Source of the DNA: CAITWD01 sp963842065
Lineage (GTDB): Bacteria; Actinomycetota; Thermoleophilia; Miltoncostaeales; Miltoncostaeaceae
Direction of reading: 5' to 3'
Assembly: GCA_963842065.1 (NCBI GenBank)
Contig: CAWJEW010000006.1
Span: forward strand, 434,001 to 498,000
Length of the DNA: 64,000 bases
Shown: positions 16,458-25,715 of the stretch, piece after piece
How positions within the stretch are numbered: position 1 is the stretch's first letter
Layout of the letters: the number at the start of each line of letters is the position of its first letter
Notes under the pieces: model-generated
Told to the model about the DNA's origin: nothing
Database searches by the model: none
The model's input: the letters and a program-made list of their open reading frames with translations, nothing else
Made by a program: the position numbers and the translations under genes

Positions 16458-18546
16458 GCACGGCAACGACCGCATGCGCAACGAGCCGGCCAAGGGTCAC
16501 CGTGATCGTCGCCGACCCGGCCGTGAGCCCGCGGACAACAATCGCGGTGGCGTTGCGGGCAGACAGATGCACGTGTCCGCCCGCCGAGGCGCTCCAGCGC
16601 ACCGTCGCGCGCGTGACGTTCCCGAAGATGTCGCTCGCGAACGCTTGCATAACCACGCTCGCACCCACCGGCACCCGCACGCGCGCCGGCGCGATCGCGA
16701 GGCGCTGCGGAGCGGCCGGGAGCACAGACTCCGGGCGGGTGATCGTCAGGGCGCCCAGGGTTGCCGTGATGTGCGTGGCGCCCGCGGAGGTCTCCCGCAG
16801 GTAGAAGACCGGGCTGAAGATCTGTCCGGGGGCTACCGTCTCGACCAGGCTTCTGACCCACGGTCCCTGCGGGCCGGACGCCACCAGGCCATTCGCGGAG
16901 GCCGGCACGAGCGTCCAGGCCGACCCGCCCGGGGCGGCCGGCGTCCAAATGCGCACGCGCTGAGCTCCCGACGGACTGCCGGCCACCAGGCGCGTCGAGC
17001 CGGTGATGGTCCCTGGCGTACCGCCCGCGGGCGCGGTGACGGTGTAGGTGCGGTGGCCGCTCGCGGCCCCCAGCGTCGCGGTCACCGTGAGGGGCTCGGC
17101 GGCCATGCCGCGCAGGGTGACCGATCGGGCCGGACCGCCCGTCAGCGAAGCCGCGATGCCGGGCGACACCGACCACGTGGGTGCAACCGCGTGCCCGACG
17201 GCGTTGCCATAGCGGTCGTAGCCCGTCGCGGTCAGGGTGTGCGCAGCACCCACCGGCAGGACGAGTTGGCTCGGAGCGATGACGATGCTCGACAGCGGCC
17301 CCGGCGTCACGGATGCGAAGTTCGCGATGCGCCCCAGCGTGCCGCTGGCGGTCAGCGTCGGCGACCCGACCCGGGTGTCGGTGTAGGCGAATGGCGCGCT
17401 CTTGGAGGCGCCAGCGGCGATCGTCACCGCGAGCGTGGCGGCGGGCACCGACTGCCCGGCGTCCGTGAAGCGACCGCCCGACGAGCTTGAGCTGAGGGTC
17501 AGCTGGACGCCACCCGTCGGGGCCGGATGCGTCAAGACGACCGTCAGGGCCGACGCCGGGGCGCCGGCGACCGGGTCGAGCGCACCGGTGATGTAGCCCA
17601 CACAGGGCGCGTCCTCGTCCAGCTGCGGCGACGACGGCCAGTACTGCACCATCGAGACCGTATCGCCGACGAACCCGGGATACCCGCAGTAGCTCAGCCC
17701 GCCCGCCACGGTGCCCGAGCCGGTGGCCAGCCAGCGCTCGGTCCCCGCGAGAAAGCGCGAGGCGGGCGTGAAGATGGTGTGGGCGTCATCGCGGTTCGAG
17801 TAGATGCCGACGCTCGCGGCGTGCACGGACTGCAGGTATCCGAGGAACCCGTTGATCGACGCGGTGTTGAGCGTGGTCGAACCAAGCCACGCGTTCGCCG
17901 ACTCGACATCCAGCCACCAGCGTAAGGGCGTGACCGGAAGCGCCCCCGGGGAGGGCGCGGGCGTCGCGCTCGCCAATGTCCGCAACGCCGCGCCGACCCG
18001 CGCGTCGGCGTCCTTGGCGGCGTTCCAGCCGTAGTCGTACGCGCACGGCACCGTTGCCGTCGTCCCGTTCTTGTGCGTCAGCACGCACCGCTGCGGGACC
18101 CTCTGGGCGGTGGTCGGCCAGCGCGTGGGCAGCTGCAGGACCTTGCCCTTGACCACATGCACCCGCGGGCCCGGGTCGTCGGCGTTGACGTAGACCTGCG
18201 CGGCCGAGCCGGCCCACTTGAGTTCCGCCGTCAGGCACGGATTCGACGTGAAGGGGCGTCCGTCGTTGACCCCGACGACCGCGACCGTCGGGCTCGCGGG
18301 GAGCGCCTGCACGCCCGTACCGATGCACTGGGGAAACGACACGTCGTAGCCGACGCCCGCCGTGCCGCCGAGCGCGAGCACGGGCAGCGCGATCCCGAGC
18401 GCCGCGACGGCTGCCACGACCGGAAGCGCCCGACCTGCCAATCCCGGTCGCGACCAGGCGCGTCGCGCGTACTGGGAGAGCCACGTTCTCACCCGCCGCA
18501 CCGTAGACCACCCGGGCGCCGCGTTCGAGCGTCCGGAGAGGTTCAC
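16453..18546 (-). CDS. Secreted GH25-like protein with bacterial Ig-like domains
   Basis: 697 residues. A basic N-terminus and hydrophobic segment (about 38-62) are followed by a TIM-barrel-like lysozyme-type domain from GYDVSFPQC to about residue 330. That domain includes WWLDVESANAW and VGIYSN, the layout of GH25/DUF1906-type wall hydrolases. Several Ig-like repeats follow to the C-terminus. D and E in LDVESANAW are candidate catalytic residues. Its stop lies inside the IS481 target site. Confidence 0.72.
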   Translation of the reverse strand: MNLSGRSNAAPGWSTVRRVRTWLSQYARRAWSRPGLAGRALPVVAAVAALGIALPVLALGGTAGVGYDVSFPQCIGTGVQALPASPTVAVVGVNDGRPFTSNPCLTAELKWAGSAAQVYVNADDPGPRVHVVKGKVLQLPTRWPTTAQRVPQRCVLTHKNGTTATVPCAYDYGWNAAKDADARVGAALRTLASATPAPSPGALPVTPLRWWLDVESANAWLGSTTLNTASINGFLGYLQSVHAASVGIYSNRDDAHTIFTPASRFLAGTERWLATGSGTVAGGLSYCGYPGFVGDTVSMVQYWPSSPQLDEDAPCVGYITGALDPVAGAPASALTVVLTHPAPTGGVQLTLSSSSSGGRFTDAGQSVPAATLAVTIAAGASKSAPFAYTDTRVGSPTLTASGTLGRIANFASVTPGPLSSIVIAPSQLVLPVGAAHTLTATGYDRYGNAVGHAVAPTWSVSPGIAASLTGGPARSVTLRGMAAEPLTVTATLGAASGHRTYTVTAPAGGTPGTITGSTRLVAGSPSGAQRVRIWTPAAPGGSAWTLVPASANGLVASGPQGPWVRSLVETVAPGQIFSPVFYLRETSAGATHITATLGALTITRPESVLPAAPQRLAIAPARVRVPVGASVVMQAFASDIFGNVTRATVRWSASAGGHVHLSARNATAIVVRGLTAGSATITVTLGRLVAHAVVAVP

Positions 18547-18583
18547 AGGCGACCGCGATCACCGCAGATCTCAACTGCGAAGA

Positions 18584-18604
18584 GCAGGATGCCGATTATC
18601 CTGC
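18584..18604. promoter_or_regulatory. Inverted repeat in divergent promoter region
   Basis: GCAGGAT-7 nt-ATCCTGC, a perfect 7-bp dyad in the gap between the GH25-like gene and the M23 gene. It is a plausible operator serving both divergent wall-enzyme genes, or a small hairpin. Confidence 0.35.
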
Positions 18605-18666
18605 CGTGAAGGACTTCACAAAAACGTTACGCTTCTAGCGTGCCAGTGCGCTTTACTTCGGCCCCG

Positions 18667-20286
18667 ATGCGCCGCACATTCGCCCTGCTGGCCGCCGCTG
18701 CCGCCCTTTGCGGCGTGGGCGGAGCGGCCACGCTTGCCGCCAGCGCCGCCACGACGCCCCCCGGCACGGTGCTCGGCGGGCCCAATGCGGCGCTCGCCTG
18801 TGTTGCGCCGACCGATGCGCCGGGCATCGACGCCATCCTGAGCGCCGCGGGCAGCCCGTTGGCCGGCCAGGGCGTCACCTTCGTCAACGAGGGCGTCCAG
18901 ACGGGCATCGACCCGCGCCTGCTCGTGGCGATCGCCGCCCAGGAATCGATCCTCGAGACCTACGGTCCCTCACAGCCGATCCACAATCCGTTCGGCCTCG
19001 GCCCCGGGATGGCGTTCCCCTCGGATGCCGCCGCGATTGCCGACGCGGCTCAGACGCTCAGCGCGAACTACGTCGCCGACGGACTCACCACGATCCCGCA
19101 GATCGCGGCCAAGTGGGCGCCACCCGGGGCCACAAACGACCCGGCCGGGCTCAACCTCGCCTGGCCCGCGGACGTGAGCCGCTACTACCAGACCCTCGGC
19201 GGCGACCCGTCCCAGCCGATCACCCTGACCTCGCAGACGGCCGGATGCGGCGCTGGGACCGACGCGGCCGCCACCACCGCCAGCGCGGCCCCGCTGATCA
19301 CCATCAAGCCGCTGGGCACCGTGTCGGGCACCTTCATCCAGGGCCCGGCCCAGCCCGGCGGAACCCACGATCCCGAGTTCAACCTGCTCCACGGCTCCTA
19401 CAACTGGCAGAGCATCTGGGCCGTGGACCTCGGCGTGCCGATCGGTACCCCGGTCTACGCCGCCTTCTCGGGCACGATCGTCACCGTGCACTCCGGCCAG
19501 ACGGGGCGCTTTGCCGGTATCGCCGTGGGCCTGGACTCCGGCCGCGGGCTCGCCGCCTACTACGCCCACCTGAGCCAGGTCCTGGTCACGCCCGGCGAGA
19601 CCGTCGTGGCCGGCCAGCGCATCGGGGCGACCGGCGAGGCGGACGGCGTCGACCACCTGCACTTCGCGCTCGGTCGCAGCTACGCCGACGGCAGCCCGTC
19701 CAACGGCCTGAACCCGCTCCCGTTCCTGGCCGCAGCGTCCCCGACGGTGCAGGCGGCCGAGCTCAAGCTCGCGAGCGCTGCGCCGCTGTCCGCCGGAACG
19801 GGGACGCCCGTGGTGACCGTCTGGGGCGGCAACACGCCTGAGACCCTCGGCCCCGGCGCGGCGGGCGGCAACCTGCCCGGCACCGACACGCCGGCAACGA
19901 TCTCCCCCTTCGCCTTCCCGATCGCCCTCCCGTTCGGCGGCCAGGTCCGCTACGTGGCACCCGCATGCACGGTCGGTGCGTCCTGCCAGGTCGAGATCGC
20001 CACACCGCCCGGAGCCGACGTCGTGGCGGCAAGTCCGGGCACCCTCGAGGCGGCGACACCCGCGGAGCGCGCCGCCGGCATCGCCTTCTGGATCGACACG
20101 CCGAACGCCGGACGCATCGGCTACGGACCGCTGGCCTCCTACGGGCCGGGCATCGTCCCCGGTGCGGCGGTCAGCCTCGGTCAGCCCCTTGGGACATCCG
20201 CAACGTCGGTTGCCGTCGAGTGGGTGAACGGCGGGGTCGCGATCAACCTGTGGCCGCTGCTGACCGCCGTGCGCCCCAGCAACTAG
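18667..20286 (+). CDS. Secreted M23 (LytM) endopeptidase with lysozyme-like N-terminal domain
   Basis: About 539 residues. A signal peptide (RRTFALLAAAAAL...) is followed by a glucosaminidase/transglycosylase-like region around AIAAQESILETYGPS. An M23 domain follows with H...D in LHGSYNWQSIWAVDLGVP and the DHLHFAL HxH zinc motif. A second beta-rich segment extends to the end. It probably cuts peptide cross-links of peptidoglycan. The ATG at 18667 puts the signal peptide first; GTG 18640 is an alternative. The stop overlaps the convergent MFS stop in CTAG. Confidence 0.85.
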   Translation: MRRTFALLAAAAALCGVGGAATLAASAATTPPGTVLGGPNAALACVAPTDAPGIDAILSAAGSPLAGQGVTFVNEGVQTGIDPRLLVAIAAQESILETYGPSQPIHNPFGLGPGMAFPSDAAAIADAAQTLSANYVADGLTTIPQIAAKWAPPGATNDPAGLNLAWPADVSRYYQTLGGDPSQPITLTSQTAGCGAGTDAAATTASAAPLITIKPLGTVSGTFIQGPAQPGGTHDPEFNLLHGSYNWQSIWAVDLGVPIGTPVYAAFSGTIVTVHSGQTGRFAGIAVGLDSGRGLAAYYAHLSQVLVTPGETVVAGQRIGATGEADGVDHLHFALGRSYADGSPSNGLNPLPFLAAASPTVQAAELKLASAAPLSAGTGTPVVTVWGGNTPETLGPGAAGGNLPGTDTPATISPFAFPIALPFGGQVRYVAPACTVGASCQVEIATPPGADVVAASPGTLEAATPAERAAGIAFWIDTPNAGRIGYGPLASYGPGIVPGAAVSLGQPLGTSATSVAVEWVNGGVAINLWPLLTAVRPSN

Positions 20287-21590
20287 GACACGGTGGCGCC
20301 CGACGGGTCCGCCTCGATGTGCGCCTGGTGCGCGGCCAGCATGTCCCGCTCGGCGCGCTCGGTGTCGTAGGCCGCCAGACCCGGCATCAACAGAGCGATC
20401 GCCCCGACGGACACCAGGCACGCCAGGCCGCCGGACACGACCGAGAACTTTGGCGAGGTCACGGCGGCCACCGTCCCGGACTCGACATCGCCGAGCCGCG
20501 GGCCGCTGGCCACCACCAGGCTGAACACGGCCGACACCCGTCCGCGCATCGCGTCCGGGGTCAGGGTCTGGGTGATCGTCGTCCGGCAGACCGCGCTGAC
20601 GCTATCTGCCGCCCCCGCGAACGCAAACAGCACGGCCGCCGGCCACAGCGAGGTCATGAACCCCGCCGCGGCGATCGCCAGGCCCCAGACGGCGACGGCA
20701 CCGAGGACGATCCGGCCAAGGCGACGGGCATGGCCCATCCAGCCCGTGGTCAGCGCGGCCACGGTCGCGCCGAGCGCCACGGCGGAGTTCAGGATGCCCG
20801 AGCCGAACGCACCGGTGTGGAACACCTCGATCGAGAGGATCGGAAACAGCGCCCGCGGCATGCCGAAGGACATCGCCAGGAGGTCGATGACGAAGCTCGC
20901 CATGAGCCCCTGGAGACGTGAGACGAACCGCAGGCCGCTGCGGATCGACTTCGCCGTGGACGAGCGCGCCTGCCCGGGAGGCGGCTGGGGCGTCAGGGCC
21001 CAGGCGGCGACGACCATCCCGAGCACGCTGACCGCGTCGACGAAGTACGGGACGGCAAGACCGAAATCGTCGATCACGAACCCGCCGATCGCCGGCCCGA
21101 CGACCATCGTGACCTGCATCAGACCGAAGCTCATCGACAGCGCGGCCTTCAGGTGGTCGGGCGACACCGTGTTGGGCACGATCGAGGAACGGGCCACCCG
21201 CTCGACCGCCGCCGCGCCCGCGATCAGCGCCGCCAGGACGAACAGCTCCGACACGCGCGGCGTCGTGAGCCAGGTCACCAGACCGAGTGTCGCCGCGAGC
21301 GTCGCCAGGGCGACCTGGCACCACAACAGCAGCCGACGCCGGTCGACCCGGTCGGCGAGCGCCCCGGCGTAGAGCGAGGACAGGATCAGCGGCCCGAGCT
21401 CGGCGAGCCCCAGCAGACCGGTCAGGAACGCGGAATGGGTCAGCACATAGACCTGGTACGGCAGGGCGACGAGGGTCGCCTGCGTCCCGATCCCGGTGAT
21501 CAGCCCACCGAGCATGAGCAGGCGGAAGTTGCGCGACGCCCTCAGCGGGCGGATGTCGGTCGCGAGGTTGCGCAACAGCTTCGCCAGCAC
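20283..21590 (-). CDS. MFS exporter (EntS/MFS_3-like)
   Basis: A 435-residue, 12-helix major facilitator. YAGALADRVDRRRLLL after helix 2-3 is the motif A of drug and siderophore exporters, and RSSIVPNTV..D.LKAA is typical of EntS-like members. The substrate is unknown. The start is GTG. It is convergent with the M23 gene, sharing CTAG. Confidence 0.85.
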   Translation of the reverse strand: MLAKLLRNLATDIRPLRASRNFRLLMLGGLITGIGTQATLVALPYQVYVLTHSAFLTGLLGLAELGPLILSSLYAGALADRVDRRRLLLWCQVALATLAATLGLVTWLTTPRVSELFVLAALIAGAAAVERVARSSIVPNTVSPDHLKAALSMSFGLMQVTMVVGPAIGGFVIDDFGLAVPYFVDAVSVLGMVVAAWALTPQPPPGQARSSTAKSIRSGLRFVSRLQGLMASFVIDLLAMSFGMPRALFPILSIEVFHTGAFGSGILNSAVALGATVAALTTGWMGHARRLGRIVLGAVAVWGLAIAAAGFMTSLWPAAVLFAFAGAADSVSAVCRTTITQTLTPDAMRGRVSAVFSLVVASGPRLGDVESGTVAAVTSPKFSVVSGGLACLVSVGAIALLMPGLAAYDTERAERDMLAAHQAHIEADPSGATVS

Positions 21591-21734
21591 GCGGGGACCC
21601 TTCCGGAGCGCATCGCGCCCCGAACGGGCGCGTCGTCAGGCGCAGGATCCTACCCGCCGACCCGGCGTTCGAGCCCGGCCCGCAGACGAACGCCAACGAC
21701 CGGGAAAACATGTCCCCCGGCCGGCGCGGCGCCG

Positions 21735-21923
21735 CTATGGGACCGGGGTCTGCCCCCGGGCGCGTCGCCCGTCCGGATCCGGATCGTGCGCCGCGGCGAT
21801 CTTCTGCGCCCACGGCTCGGCGAGGACCGGCCAGCGCCGCATCAGATCGGCGTGACGGATGTGGCGCGTGTTTTCCGGACGCGCCTGCATCCGAGTGAGC
21901 GACAGGTCCGATGGTGGCGGCAT
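21735..21923 (-). CDS. Possible small protein of 62 residues
   Basis: An open frame from ATG 21923, Arg/Pro-rich at both ends with a helical middle (HADLMRRWPVLAEPWAQKIAAAHD). It has no clear ribosome-binding site and no known domain. It could equally be a fragment of a decayed gene like its neighbour at 22009. Confidence 0.2.
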   Translation of the reverse strand: MPPPSDLSLTRMQARPENTRHIRHADLMRRWPVLAEPWAQKIAAAHDPDPDGRRARGQTPVP

Positions 21924-22008
21924 GCTCGACCACGCCGCCCATCGTAGGCCCGTTGCAACGCCCAGTCGACCCCCACGCTCTGACGGACCGCCAGGAAGAC
22001 ACACGTAA

Positions 22009-22273
22009 AGCCACAGTGTTTATTGTCATTACCGACCCACGGTCGCCGCCGACGGCGATATCGATCTGCTCGGGTTCTTTGGCATCGATCCCGCCGTACG
22101 TGCGCTGCTTCGGGGCGATCCGGCTGACGGTGACGCTCGACGGTCCGGAATCCCGCGAGACCTCTGTCGCCCTCGCCGACGCCGTCGACGCCCACTGCCC
22201 CGTCCTCGACAATTTGCGCAACCGCGTGCCGGTCACGCGCACGCGTGCCGACCGCCCGGCAGCCGCCGCCTGA
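22009..22273 (+). pseudogene. OsmC-family remnant, frameshifted and N-terminally truncated
   Basis: Frame 1 reads DGDIDLLGFFGIDPAVRALL. Frame 2 continues with IRLTVTLDG...DAHCPVLDNLRNRVPVT to a stop at 22273. Together they match the second half of OsmC/Ohr-like peroxidase-fold proteins, including the conserved HCPV cysteine. The frame change is near 22110-22120. A stop at 22006 closes the upstream frame and no N-terminal half is seen. Confidence 0.55.
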
Positions 22274-22283
22274 CCGCCTGCCC

Positions 22284-22327
22284 GCTCAGACCGTCCGCAC
22301 CTGCGCGCCGGCGCGGACGGTCTGAGC
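22284..22327. terminator. Perfect 15-bp inverted repeat between convergent genes
   Basis: GCTCAGACCGTCCGC pairs with its exact complement at 22313-22327 around a 14-nt GC loop. It sits between the OsmC remnant (+) and the hexosaminidase gene (-). A strong bidirectional hairpin without U tract. Confidence 0.65.
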
Positions 22328-22399
22328 GGCTCGTCGCCCCCCACACGATCAGCGCAGCGCGTCGGCGCTCGCCACACACCACCACAGACCGCCGGACGG

Positions 22400-23578
22400 T
22401 CACCCGGACCCGGTCCAGCTCCCCAACAGGGTGGCCTTGAGCGCGGTGATCCGGGCATAGGCGGCGGTCAGGCGAGTGCGGGCAATCCGCCCGTGTTCTG
22501 CGGCGGCCAGGACGCCGTCATAGGCCCGCTCGGACGTCGCGTCCGCGCCGGCGGGCGAGAGCGTCGTGACCAGGACCATGTCGACGCCGGCATTGATCGC
22601 CGCCACGGCCGCGGTGGGAACCGGTGCAACGTGCGTGATCGCCGGCGTCGCCAGGGCATCACTGATCACGACACCGCGAAATCCCAGCGACCCGACGAGC
22701 ACGCGCGAGACGATCTGCGGCGACAGGGCGGCCGGCAACGCCGAGCCGAGCGCCGGGTAGACCGCCGTCGACACCATGATCAGTGGGATCTTTGCCGCGA
22801 TCGCCGCGCGGAACGGGGCCAGATCCTGAAGAAGCTTCGTCGTCGAGGCGTGAATGACCACCGGCGCCTGGTCGGTTGAGATCGCTGCGTACCCAAGGCC
22901 CGGAAAATGCTTGCCGGTCGCGACGACGCCCCCGCTCCGCAGTCCCTGCGCGAACGCGACCCCGCGTGCGGCGACGGTCTGCGGCGTGCTGCCGAACGTG
23001 CGCGGGGCGATGAAGCCGCCGTGTGCGACGTCGAGCACGGGGGCGAGATCGACGTTGACCGCGTCGTTGGCAAGGCTCCGTCCGGTCGCGATGCCTTGGG
23101 CGCGGGCGATCGCGGGCGTCCTCATCGCGGGGGCGCCGATCGTGGGTGGACCGGGCAGTCGCTTGACGGTCCCGCCCTCCTGATCGACGGCGATGAGGAG
23201 CGGCGGATTGCCGCCAGATCGGGCCGCCGCCTGCAATGCAGCGATCAGGTGCGCCGGTCCGGGCGGCCCGATGTTGTCCGAAAACAGCACGACGCCGCCG
23301 ATCTGCCCGCCGCGGACACGCGCCAACAGCGACGCCGACGGGGTGCGCCCGACCATGCGGACGACGATCGTTTGACCGACGAGCCGGGCGAGGCTCACGG
23401 TCGCCGTCTGCGCCGGTCCGGCCGCGACAGCCGTCGTGTGCGCGGGAACGGCGGCCCGGGACCCCGCCAGGTCGTAATGGGCGACGACGGCCACACCCAC
23501 CGCAGCGGCGCCGGTGAGTGCACCGATGACCATCGCTCGTCGCTGCACCCTGTCACCCCGTCCGCATGAGACCGGCAT
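22400..23578 (-). CDS. Secreted GH3 beta-N-acetylhexosaminidase (NagZ-like)
   Basis: About 392 residues. An N-terminal hydrophobic segment is followed by a single GH3 barrel with AVDQEGGTVKRLPG, the GKHFPG loop (His acid/base dyad of NagZ-type enzymes) and SDAL carrying the Asp nucleophile. It removes GlcNAc from muropeptides or wall glycans; the signal segment suggests it works outside the cytoplasm. The start is uncertain among ATG 23578, GTG 23548 and ATG 23533. Confidence 0.85.
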   Translation of the reverse strand: MPVSCGRGDRVQRRAMVIGALTGAAAVGVAVVAHYDLAGSRAAVPAHTTAVAAGPAQTATVSLARLVGQTIVVRMVGRTPSASLLARVRGGQIGGVVLFSDNIGPPGPAHLIAALQAAARSGGNPPLLIAVDQEGGTVKRLPGPPTIGAPAMRTPAIARAQGIATGRSLANDAVNVDLAPVLDVAHGGFIAPRTFGSTPQTVAARGVAFAQGLRSGGVVATGKHFPGLGYAAISTDQAPVVIHASTTKLLQDLAPFRAAIAAKIPLIMVSTAVYPALGSALPAALSPQIVSRVLVGSLGFRGVVISDALATPAITHVAPVPTAAVAAINAGVDMVLVTTLSPAGADATSERAYDGVLAAAEHGRIARTRLTAAYARITALKATLLGSWTGSG

Positions 23579-23660
23579 CCGCACGCCCGCAGGCACGGCC
23601 ACCCTCGACCGCACCGGCCGCACCCGCCACCCACACGATGGCACCGGGACGCCCGGCGGA

Positions 23661-25715
23661 CTACGCGAGCGTCACGCCGACGCGGAACCCGGTCGCATGG
23701 CGCGCCGTTGCGGCGACCGACTGGCGGGTCACGCGCAGCACGTGCCCGCGCGCGACGTGCGCCGGCCCGTGAACGGTTCCGAGACCGCAGAATGCGTGCG
23801 CAAGCGCGATTCGTACCTGCGCAAGCGTCAGGTGCACGAGCCGGGGGACCGTACACGGCGGGGTGTGCGGGAACGTGGCCAGGCCGGCGTCATCGACCGC
23901 GACGGCGCCTGCCGACGCGGTGGTCGGGCTGCGGTATCCGGAATCGAACATCCAGTACGTGCCCGCGGTGATCGCCCGGACCCGGGCCCCGTTCATCGGA
24001 CGCGCACGCAGGCGCGAGGAGGGGTTCGCCGGGTGCAGGATGTCCCAGACGTCGATCGTGGTCGACGGCTGCACGCCGCCGAACACGCTCCAGGACGTCA
24101 CCGGAATGGGCGCGTCGCCGGCGATGCGGTAGCTGCGCCCGGTTTGGGCGACCGTCACGAACGCGTCATCGGCCGGTACGGTGCGCAGGTGCGCGACCGG
24201 ATTGGCGAGGTTCGACAGGTCCCACTGGTCGATCTTGACCGCCGTCCGCGGCGAACCCAGGGCGGCAAGGTTGCTGACGTACAGCGGCGAGCCGCCGGCA
24301 ATCTCGTAGACGGCCCCCGATGAGGCGCTCTGGACCAGCGTCCCGTCGACCGGATACGCGTTCAGCTCGCGCCATTGCAACGAGGTCAGCGCAAGACTCG
24401 GGCGCGAACCACCCACGGCCGCCCAGCTGGAGACGTACAGCGGCGCCCCGCCGGCCATCCGGTAGGCCTTGCCCTGATAGCTGACAAACGAGCCATCCGG
24501 CGGCGGGAAGCCCGCGGTCCCCGCGGTCGCCCCATCGATGTAGTCGTTGTCGATGTCGAGGGTCGTCCCGCCGTAGGTCTCGTTGTGGCCGCCCTGGTAC
24601 TGGTGCAGGCGCTGGTGGTTGCTCCAGTCCCCCGCGGGCACGTAAGGGTCACTGGTCGTCTGCAGATCGTTCCAGTCCGCGATCCAGAGCTCGTCGGGTT
24701 CGACCGTGCTCGTCCCGACCGACGCGACGAGATCCGAGATCCCGGAGGAGGCGCTGCTGTAGACGCCCGAGGTGTATCCGTCGGCGTGCAGCTGGGTGGT
24801 CCACGCCGACAAGAAGGCCAGGACCGCGGCCGTGTTGGCCCCGCCGGTCGTGTACTGCTCCATGTCGTCGTAGATGGGGTTGCCCGCCGGGATGCCGAGC
24901 GCCCCGGCCTTGGTGGCGGCGTCGTTGGCCGCGGCGATCCCCTCGGCCGTCGCCTGGCTCGCGGTGATGGTGGCGCACCCGCGGCACGCGCCGGCGCCCT
25001 GGTCCCCGACATAGGTCGGGATCAGCCGCCAGCCCGCCCCGACGATGGTCTGCACCCACCCGGCGGTCAGGTTGGGCTGGGCACACGCGCTGTTGACACC
25101 ACCCAGGTACACCCCGACCGTCCGGTAGGGCGATGCCGCCCAGGCGGTCATCGCGGCAACGGACGGCGCGGCGCACGTATCGAACCCGAGTGTCGTCGTC
25201 GGTGTGACCGCGGCGTTGATGCTGGCAGCGCGCACGGAGCTATTGGCGACGCGGGCGGGCGGGGCGGACGCCGGGGGCGTGGCACGGACGGCCCGCCCGA
25301 GCGCCCGCGCGATGACCGACGGATGCCCCGACCAGGTCGCCACCACGACGACCCCGGCCGACGGCACCGCGAACGCGGTCCCGGACACAGGCGCCTGAGC
25401 GCTGGCCACACGCTGCGCGGCCGCGCCCCGTGGCGCCGGCTCGATCAAGATCGCCTCGGTGCGCCCGATCGCGCTCGCAGGGCACGCCTCGCCGACGCCG
25501 GGCGTGCCGAGATACAGCGCGTGCCGATCGAAGCGCACGCATGCCGTCGGATCGGTGGCCAGGTTGACGACCGGCCACGCGGCGGGAACCGCGACGTGGT
25601 AGCCGTGGAACCGGACCACCTTCAGCGCAGGGCTCGCCGTGGCGGCCGCGACCCCGGCCACAAGCGCGACGAGCGCGGCGACGAGGATCGCCAAACGCGA
25701 ACGCAAGCTATTCAT
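23661..25715 (-). CDS. Secreted DUF1906 glycoside hydrolase-like protein with PASTA-like tail
   Basis: 684 residues. A signal peptide (about 1-28) is followed by a 130-residue N-terminal domain and a DUF1906 (Rv2525c-like) barrel from LGFDTCAAPS to about residue 400, with IYDDMEQYTTG and GVYSSASSG. Three KAYRMAGGAPLYV-type repeats follow, each about 55 residues. A C-terminal PASTA-like segment contains VPRLVHLTLAQVRIAL. The repeats resemble those of other actinobacterial DUF1906 proteins. A peptidoglycan or surface-glycan role is inferred. Confidence 0.78.
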   Translation of the reverse strand: MNSLRSRLAILVAALVALVAGVAAATASPALKVVRFHGYHVAVPAAWPVVNLATDPTACVRFDRHALYLGTPGVGEACPASAIGRTEAILIEPAPRGAAAQRVASAQAPVSGTAFAVPSAGVVVVATWSGHPSVIARALGRAVRATPPASAPPARVANSSVRAASINAAVTPTTTLGFDTCAAPSVAAMTAWAASPYRTVGVYLGGVNSACAQPNLTAGWVQTIVGAGWRLIPTYVGDQGAGACRGCATITASQATAEGIAAANDAATKAGALGIPAGNPIYDDMEQYTTGGANTAAVLAFLSAWTTQLHADGYTSGVYSSASSGISDLVASVGTSTVEPDELWIADWNDLQTTSDPYVPAGDWSNHQRLHQYQGGHNETYGGTTLDIDNDYIDGATAGTAGFPPPDGSFVSYQGKAYRMAGGAPLYVSSWAAVGGSRPSLALTSLQWRELNAYPVDGTLVQSASSGAVYEIAGGSPLYVSNLAALGSPRTAVKIDQWDLSNLANPVAHLRTVPADDAFVTVAQTGRSYRIAGDAPIPVTSWSVFGGVQPSTTIDVWDILHPANPSSRLRARPMNGARVRAITAGTYWMFDSGYRSPTTASAGAVAVDDAGLATFPHTPPCTVPRLVHLTLAQVRIALAHAFCGLGTVHGPAHVARGHVLRVTRQSVAATARHATGFRVGVTLA

